Source of the DNA: Chamaelirium japonicum
Lineage: Eukaryota; Streptophyta; Magnoliopsida; Liliales; Melanthiaceae
DNA length: 64,000 nt
Assembly: GCA_947650365.1 (NCBI GenBank)
Contig: OX393557.1
Location: forward strand, 5,308,464-5,372,463
Direction of reading: 5' to 3'
Under the pieces are notes generated by a model that had not been told where the DNA came from, did no database searches, and saw only the letters and a list, made by a program, of their open reading frames with translations. Below, one piece after another: positions 56,795-64,000 of the stretch; the stretch's first letter is position 1, and every line of letters begins with the position of its first letter. The translations under genes were made by a program, and so were the position numbers.

Positions 56795-56865
56795 TTACCC
56801 TGGGTACAAAAGCTTTCACCGGCTGTTTTACCCTGGGTACAAAAGCTTTCACCGGCTGTCATTTT
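56795..56865. repeat. 33-bp tandem duplication upstream of the antisense gene
   Basis: TTTTACCCTGGGTACAAAAG plus 13 more bases is present twice in succession, just upstream of the chosen ATG. Each copy includes the palindrome GGGTAC/GTACCC half-site. Confidence 0.85.
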
Positions 56866-56944
56866 GCCTCACGCTTCCAAAATTTTTCGAAGTCCAGACT
56901 CTCTGCTCCCGATTTTCAGCTCTTGTTCTCGTTCGATCGGTCGA

Positions 56945-59690
56945 ATGGCTTCATCAGGCAGTTCGCAGAAGTCTGGTACGGTTCCTTCGAAGAGAAAGGG
57001 GAAGGAAATCGTCGAGGTTCAATCTCCTCCGAGGGGCCGTGGCAAAGGCAAGGCTGCTCTCGCTGAACTTGGCCAACTGGGCAAGAGGCACCAAGGGGTA
57101 GGTTTTGCCTCAGCGCCATCAAGGCCAGAATTCATCCCCAAAGTGAAGTTTGTTCTGGGTCCGCTTATGCCCCTGACAGACGAGACGGAGTATATGTACA
57201 ATGTTGGTGGTGAGTTCACAGATACGAAGAGAAAGAAGTGGCAAGCACTTCTCTCTTACTTCACTGAAGGGAAGGGAGCGCAGCCTTCACTCCCTAGCAT
57301 CCAGACGGCTTTCGGCATCGACAAGAAGACCGTCTTCACCAATTTTGCCAGCAACGAGAAGGTCATGGGAACCATCGTGACCATCGGCCAAATGAACTGC
57401 GGCCTACGTCTGCCTCTGCCACCCTTTGCTGCAAGACTACTGAATACATCTGGCCTTTGCCCGGGGCAAGTCACAGGGAATGCCTGGCGAATCATCTATG
57501 CGTTCTGCCGGGTGGAATCAGATTTTCAAGAGGACTTGAGGGCTTGTTACTCCAGTATCCCGGAAGGTGAACTTGCCAGGATTGAGCTCGGATACTTCTT
57601 CTTTCATTATCGATGGAATTACAGGAAGGACAGCCCTTTCTATAATCTGACTGGAGTATCTCCCCTGCGCCCGCTCACCGATACAGTCCCTTCGGACAAG
57701 TTGTACACGGACTGGCCTATTTCTGTATCTGGCGCCTGGACGTCCATGTCAGTGCCCGACACCCCCCGAGACAGCGTGCACGAGGCGGTGAAAATGTACA
57801 GCGCTGGAGGCATCTTCGCCTGGAATTCTGAGAGGGCGGGAGCCATAGATAACTTGTTCCTCGAGCTAACCTGTGGAACCAGGTCGTGGAAACAGTTTTC
57901 TAACTGTCCTGTGAGATATGGCAAGGCCAATCTCCTCCACAGATCAAAAGACAGGTATAAGGACAACGAAGTCCTATATTCTGACTATGAAGAGGATCCC
58001 AACTCGGGCAAGGTCATCCGGAAGGTTCGGACCGAGAAGAAAATCTACACTGCGAGGCGCCGGTTACCTACCATGGACGAGAAACTGGTGCTCCAAAGAG
58101 GCCCAGTGAAGAAGAAGCGAAAAACTCTTGTCAAGCCTAAGGAAGATGAAGACCAAGACAAGAAGAATGAAGATGAAGAAGAAGAAAAGAAGAATGAAGA
58201 AGAAGAAACTGAGAATGCCAGCCACGACAACAGTGGCAATGGCGAAGATGAGGACGGGGACGGCGAGGACGATCCGTCTTCTACCCCCTCCAGTGGGGAT
58301 GATGAGAATGGGGGTGGTGAGGAAGAAATTCCTCCCACCCCCACTGGTGGTGCAACGGGGGAGGACTCGATCCCTATTCCCATTGACGAGGTTAAAGCCC
58401 GTCAGATGGAGGAAATTCTCGACACAGAAGGCGACGGCAAAAAGGTGGTTCCCACCTACAAATTTGACGAATTGAAGAGGCCGATGCGCCTGAAAATAAA
58501 GCTGTCGAGGAGTGGTGGGGTTGGAAGCAACCCCACACCCCTCGATCAGATTCCCCCCGACGTTCCTCGCATTGAGGGAGCAACAATGAGTGGGGGTGTA
58601 GAGGTTGAGCAACCCCCTCCCCCCTCTCACTCTCTGCTCAACGAGGTGGAGGCCATGCTGGCCGGGCTCATCCAGCCAGGCGGGTCGCAAGAAGAGAGAG
58701 CCTCACCTCCCAGGAATGCTTCCCCCCCTGCTAATTTGGAGAGGGGAAGTCGAGTGGGCGATGGGGCTCCTCAACCTCAACCAGCGCCAACCCCGATTCA
58801 GGAGAAATCGACTCCTAAGAGTGGCTCTGATCGTCGGAAGGGCAAAGAGCCGAGGGTCGAAACATCAGGTAATTGAACTTAACTTGCTTTGAATGTCTTG
58901 TCTCTGAAGTTCGAAAATAATCTAACACTTTGATTCCCTTTGATTGCAGGTGCGCCTGCTGGATTGACTCCAACAATAAGGAGCTTGGGTGACGTTGATA
59001 TCAACCGCCCCACTGCTGCGATCAGAAAACTCATCAACCTTCTGAGTGCCACTTTGGATGAAGCTTTCGATAGAATTAACCTGTTGGTAGGTGCATCTGC
59101 TTGATCGATCATTTGAATCGTATCTTTCTTCAGAATAATTCAACTCTTTTGTTCTTTTGCAGAACTCAGCACTTATGAATGTTGCAACCAAACTCTCTTT
59201 GAGGGCGGGAGCAAAAGAAGCTGTAGCTGAAATAAATCAATTGACCGCGGAGAGAGATGAGCTGAGAGAGCTCCTGACTTCGAAGAAAGCCTCTCTCAAA
59301 TCCAAGATTGAGGAACTTCGCAAGGGAAGGCTGGAGATCAAGGGGCTGAAGGATCGGTGTGAGGCACAGAGTCACGAGCTCGAATCCCTGAAGACTCGAC
59401 TCTCCAGGGTTGAGGACGTGTCCTGTGGCCGCACCATTGAGATTCAAGAGCTGAAGCAACAACTTGCAACTCAGCACGCTGCCTTCACTGCCAGAGAGGA
59501 GACTTCCAAGAAGGCAATGGAGCATGCGCTGTCAGAGTGCAAGGTTTACAAGGAAACTGCAGAGAAGGCAGCAGAAGCGCTCAGGACTCATGTAGCTAGC
59601 GTCCGATCCTCCAAGGCATCAGTGGCGAGTAAAGCTCGTCCTGGATCTGAAGGGGAGAAGTCGCATGCGAAGAGTGTGGCCAAGCCCTGA
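56945..59690 (+). CDS. Antisense extra gene of Tat element, spliced, 862 aa
   Basis: Three exons inferred: 56945-58868, 58950-59086, 59163-59690, with donors GGTAATTG and GGTAGGTG and acceptors TTGCAG. They join in frame to 862 residues without a stop. Start chosen at the ATG in CGAATGGCTT (good plant context); the frame is open upstream to 56552. Residues about 145-235 (CGLRLPLPPF, then GNAWRIIYAFCRV) resemble the Pfam 'putative gypsy type transposon' domain. A basic patch KKKRKTL near 388 could be a nuclear localisation signal, followed by an acidic Glu/Asp-rich stretch (about 395-460) and a Pro-rich region. Residues 688-862 form a probable coiled coil. Function unknown; extra antisense frames are documented in Tat-lineage elements. 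It runs tail-to-tail with pol. Not a host gene, in my view, as it sits inside the element. Confidence 0.78.
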
Positions 59691-60327
59691 GACTTTTCTT
59701 CTTCTTTGTTGTTGTACTTGTAAATTTTTGAAATGTAACAGCTCCTTGTATCTGACATATTTTGATGATAATAGAAGTTGGTATTTGAAACTTGCACTTC
59801 TTTTGAGTTGAATGTCTTTGAATGTTGAGTTCTGGAATGCTATTTGACATGATTGAGTATTCATAAATTTGAACATAATTTGAATACGCATATACTTGAA
59901 TGTAAGGGGTTGAGTCGCTACTCAATCACCCAAACTTGTAACTTTGAAAATTGAAAATTGAATTTGAATTCGAATAACATTTGAATGTAAGGGGTCGAGT
60001 CGCAACTCAGACTCCCAAACCTGTTAGACGATATCGAATTGATTGAAATTGGATATTGAATTTCGAAGGTCAGTTTAACATTCGTTAGTAAGGGGTCGAG
60101 TCGCAACTCTAACACCCAAACATGTTAAGACCTGGTAACTTGAAAATGGTCAGTTTTTAACATTTGCTAGTAAGGGGTTGGGTCGCAACCCTAACACCCA
60201 AACTTGTTAAAAGACCTGGTAATTTGAATATGGATAACTTGAAACTGCTTCAGAACTTGGATTGAAAATCAGAACACTTGTACACTTGAACATTTGAAAG
60301 AGAGCTTTATTCATCACAGAATTTACA
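59691..60327. repeat. Spacer with about four 84-100-bp repeats
   Basis: TAAGGGGTTGAGTCGC-type blocks followed by CTCAACACCCAAACTTGTTA-type blocks recur near 59900, 59985, 60085 and 60168. This is the convergent 3' zone between the antisense gene and pol. Each block can pair internally (GAGTCGCAACTC), so it may act in transcript ending. That is inference. Confidence 0.65.
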
Positions 60328-63300
60328 TTATGGATAGAACAACTTGAGGTGTCTAGAATTCCAAGCTCGAGGCAATCTATCTCCTTCTGGTGTGATCAGT
60401 CTGTAAGAACCTTTGCCTCCAACTGACTCAATGATATATGGACCTTCCCAGTTGGGAGCAAGCTTTCCACTGCTGTGCTCTTTGGTATTGTAGAAAACTG
60501 CTCTGAGAACTAAACTACCCACTGGGAACTGTCTCTTGTGGACTTTCTTGTCATAGGCTCTTTTGATCTTCTGTTGATATTTGGCCACACGAAGTGATGC
60601 TAGATCTCGTAGTTCTTCAGAGAAGTCTAGATCATTGATCCAAAGTTCTTCATTGACTCCTTCTTCAACAGCTTTGGTCTTCAAAGTACTAGATATATTT
60701 TCTGTTGGGAGTATTGCTTCTGATCCATATGTTAGACGGAAGGGTGAGAACCCTGTTGATCTTCTCGGAGTTGTGCGATACCCCCAAAGAACTTCGGGTA
60801 GGACTTGCTCCCACAATCCTTTCTTGTCGTTGAGTTTCTTCTTGAGTATATCAAGTATAGATCTGTTTGAGGCTTCAGCTTGACCATTGCATTGAGGATA
60901 TCTTGGAGTTGAATAGAATAACTTGATACCGTTGTTCAGACAGAACTCTCGGAATTTGTCTGAGTCAAATTGAGCTCCATTGTCAGCAACAAGAACTTGA
61001 GGTGTGCCAAATCTTGAGAAGATGTTGTGCCGAATGAATTTGATCACTTCGTCGTCAGTCTCTCGAAAGAGGGGCACAGCTTCAACCCATTTGGTGAAGT
61101 AATCAGTAGCCAGCAGTAGATATTTCTTCTTGCTTGGAGTTGGAGGGAAAGGACCCAAGAAATCTAACCCCCATTGATGGAAAGGCCAAGGACTTGATAA
61201 TTGATGAAGTTCATCTGCAGGGAGATGGATAGCTCGAGCGTGTCGTTGGCAAGGCTCGCATCTTTGAACGACTTGTTGAGCATCCTTTGCCATTGTTGGC
61301 CAGTAGTACCCTTGTAGCTTCGTCTTGGCTTCAAGAGATCTTCCTCCTGAATGATTTCCACAAGCTCCAGAGTGGATATCAATCAGGATTGCTTGTGCTT
61401 GTTCAGGACCAAGGCACTTGAGTAACATCCCGCTGTGAGATTTGAAATATAAATCTTCACCTTGTAAAGTGTAGCATGGGAGCTTCCTTTGAAGCCTTCG
61501 GGCTTGATTTGGATCTTCTGGTATTTTGTCATGTTTGAAGAAGTCGAAAATTGGTCTTCTCCAGTTTTCAAGCTGATTTCCACCCCCAGATCCTTTTGTA
61601 GTAGTAAGAATCTATTGATCGGGGATGGTCTTGGGCACTTCTTGATAATCGATCTGTATTTGCCTTCCTCCGAGTGAGTCTCCAAGAACTGAGGCGGCAT
61701 TAGCTAAGGCATCTGCTTCTCGGTTCTCTACTCTGGGGATTTGAATGAATTCAGCGCTAGTAAAACGTTGTTGAAGACGTCGTACTAAGGCCAAGTAGAG
61801 TTGCATTCTTTCTTCTCGAGCTGTGTACTCTCTATTGATTTGCCTTATGATCAGTTGGGAGTCGCTGTATATGATGATCCGATCTACCCCCAGAGATTCT
61901 GCCATTTCGAGTCCGGAAATGAGTGCTTCATATTCAGCTTCGTTGTTGGTTGCATTAAACCCAAGGAGAGTGGCCTTCTGGAGATGATCGAGTTCGGGGG
62001 ATATTAAGACTATCCCAGTTCCCGAACCGATCGAACTTGATGCTCCATCAGTATAAAGCTTCCATGGAGGAGTTGCAGAAATAACTTCAAGACTTGGATC
62101 AATTTTTGTTGCAGGATTGATCGGAGGAGTATCCTCATCTTCCAAGCGCATGTCGACATCCTCTTCCCAAGTGATGGGGTCTTCAACTGGAAAGTCAGCT
62201 AGAAAATCAGCAATTGCTTGACCTTTGATAGAAGTGCGAGATTCGAATTGAATCCCCAGAGCACTCATTTCGATCACCCATTTGGTCATTCGACCAGCTC
62301 GACCAGCTTTGTCAATGATATCTTTGAGTGAGTGTTCTGAAATGACAGTAATCTGGTGGGAGACGAAGTACGGTTGAAGACGACGCGAAGCAGTGAGCAA
62401 GGCCAAGATGACCTTCTCAGTTTTTGAGTAGCGAGTCTCAGCCGGAAGGAGAGTGTGGCTGATGTAGTAGACTGGATGTTCGATGCCTTCTCTTCTACTG
62501 ACTAAGACCGCGCTGATTGCTTGATCGGTCACGGCAAGGTAGAGCCACAAGTCTTCTTTTGGAAGTGGAGCAGTCAGGATAGGAGCTTGCACCAGATATT
62601 TCTTGATACTTTGAAATGCTTCTTCACAGGTTGGACTCCAACCGGAGGTATCCGCCTTTCGTAGTTTGTTAAAAAGTGGCTTGCACTTGTCTGAGGACTT
62701 TGAGATGAATCGATTGAGTGCTGCTAACCTTCCAGTGAGACGTTGAACTTCTTTTCGATTTGTAGGTGAAGGCATATCGATGATGGCTCGAATTTGATCA
62801 GGATTGGCTTCAATACCTCTCCTGGTCACAAGATGACCCAGGAATTTGCCAGATTGAACTCCGAAGGCGCACTTGGCTGGATTGAGCTTCATTCGATACT
62901 TTCGAAGGACTTGGAAGGTTTCAGCTAGATCAGATAGATGCTTCCCTCTAGTGAAGCTCTTGGTAAGGAGATCATCTACATAGACTTCGACATTGCGACC
63001 GATCTGATCTTCGAACATTTTGGTGACTAGCCTTTGATAGGTGGAACCAGCATTTTTGAGGCCGAATGGCATGACATTGTAGCAATAAAGGCCTCGGCTA
63101 GTCACAAAACATGTCTTCTCTTGATCATCAGCGTGGAGTGGAATTTGATTGTATCCGGAATACCCATCCATGAAAGACAATAGCTCGTGGCCAGCAGTGG
63201 CGTCAACGAGTCTATCTATCCTTGGCATGGGAAAAGGATCTTTGGGGCAAGCCTTGTTGAGATTGGTAAAGTCGATGCAGACTCTGACTTTCCCATTCTT

Positions 63301-63963
63301 TTTTGGAACAGCCACTATATTAGAGATCCAAGTTGGATACTCTACTTCTCGGATGAATCCGGCTGCGAGTAGCTTGGTAATTTCTTCTTGAACAGCAATT
63401 TGCAGCTCTGGTCGAATGGTGCGAGGCTTTTGCTTGACGGGCTTCACCTCTTCTTTGATCGCAAGTCGGTGACAAGCGTCATCTGGATTGATCCCAGGCA
63501 TGTCTTCGAAGCACCATGCGAAGACGTCGATATTGGACTGGAGGAAGGATACCATGTCTTGCGCTTCTGCGTCGCTAAGACCGGTACCAATAAATGTTTG
63601 TTGAGGGAGATCTCCGCTGCCTATGTTGATCGGGATGATTTCTTCAATTGAAGGTGATACTTCCCATTCGATTGGCGGAGGTTCGGTCAGCGGAATCTCC
63701 TTTGATTGCTATTTAGAAGAGGGACCAGCTTCATCTCGTGGCCGCTTTGGAGGAGCAATATTGATCTTTCGATCTGTTTTAGCAGCAGCAGCTTCACAAG
63801 ATCTTCCAGCTTGCTGATCGCCTCGAATGCAGACGATGCCTTCTCCAGTTGCAAACTTGAGTAGTTGATGGTAAGAGGAGGAGATGGCATTGATCTGATG
63901 GAGGAATGGTCGCCCAAGAATGGCGTTGTAGCTAGACATTCCTTCGACGATTGCAAACCTCAC
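60328..63963 (-). pseudogene. Tat-type pol with two amber stops, continues off window
   Basis: One continuous frame from before 63963 to the stop at 60328. The protease C-terminal part is at the edge (AILGRPFLHQINAIS). RT has FMDGYSGYNQI, MPFGLKNAGSTYQRL and YVDD at 62971-62982. The RT-linked RNase H follows, then a second RNase H (LYTDGASSS, near 62050; YSDSQLIIRQI). The integrase zinc region is about 61360-61240 and its core about 61180-60750 (GLDFLGPFPP, VADNGAQF). Only two stops interrupt it, both TAG, at 63709-63711 and 61612-61614, with no frameshift. It is much less decayed than the Tat element at 25-38 kb. Confidence 0.9.
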
Positions 63964-64000
63964 CGAGACTCGAGTCTCTCGGCTGAGGTCGATAGTAAAT

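Larger units (their letters stand above)
53892..64000 (-). mobile_element. Second Tat-type Gypsy element with antisense gene, partial
   Basis: 3' LTR 53892-54657, polypurine tract, short CCGATCGG repeats, a 118-bp tandem array, an antisense gene (56945-59690, plus), a spacer, then pol on the minus strand to the window edge inside the protease. Gag and 5' LTR lie beyond 64000. The architecture is that of Tat/Retand-type elements with an extra antisense reading frame between pol and the 3' LTR. It is inserted in the Copia element. Confidence 0.92.

Overview
This is nuclear DNA of a flowering plant, most likely a monocot. The reasons are two ordinary plant nuclear genes, a strong 5'-high GC gradient in the intronless PPR gene, plant-type Copia and Gypsy LTR retrotransposons, a Cassandra (5S-carrying) TRIM element, and no bacterial-type operons. 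Only two host genes are convincing: an intronless PPR-SMR gene like Arabidopsis EMB2217/At1g79490 (1281-3725, minus) and a five-exon cinnamyl-alcohol/mannitol dehydrogenase gene of the ELI3 type (19783-23594, minus). Most of the rest is transposable-element DNA, much of it nested.

Layout. 1-1073: pyrimidine-rich nested duplications and a hAT-like terminus. 1281-3725: PPR-SMR gene. 4790-16103: an LTR-like sequence split by a complete but decayed Copia element (5624-15452; two 1954-bp LTRs, 5-bp target duplication with one mismatch). 16104-19480: an inverted fragment of the same Copia LTR, foldback sequence and MITE remnants. 19783-23911: the dehydrogenase gene, with its promoter abutting a 152-bp inverted repeat. 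24385-39021: a Tat-type Gypsy element on the minus strand (25033-38374), flanked on both sides by the same ~648-bp host segment. Its 5' LTR is cut to 80 bp and the second host copy preserves the pre-insertion site.

40.1-64 kb is a stack of insertions. A plus-strand Gypsy LTR with a 27-bp minisatellite is split by a gag-only minus-strand LTR element (41690-48350, target duplication TAGAT). One LTR of that element is itself split by a Cassandra TRIM (42810-43552). The plus-strand Gypsy gag is then cut by a Copia element (49979-53891), which is cut by a second Tat-type Gypsy element running off the right edge (53892-64000).

The most interesting system is in this last element. Between pol and its 3' LTR it carries an antisense gene (56945-59690, plus), apparently spliced from three exons with every junction in frame. 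It predicts an 862-residue protein with a domain like the Pfam 'putative gypsy type transposon' family, a basic nuclear-localisation-like patch, an acidic stretch and a C-terminal coiled coil. It is uninterrupted, although the sense polyprotein of the same element has two amber stops. Directly upstream lies an ~11-12-copy 118-bp tandem array full of the palindrome CCGATCGG. The older Tat element at 25-38 kb has a decayed coiled-coil fragment at the equivalent antisense position. All coordinates, splice sites and domain calls come from reading the sequence; no database search was possible.
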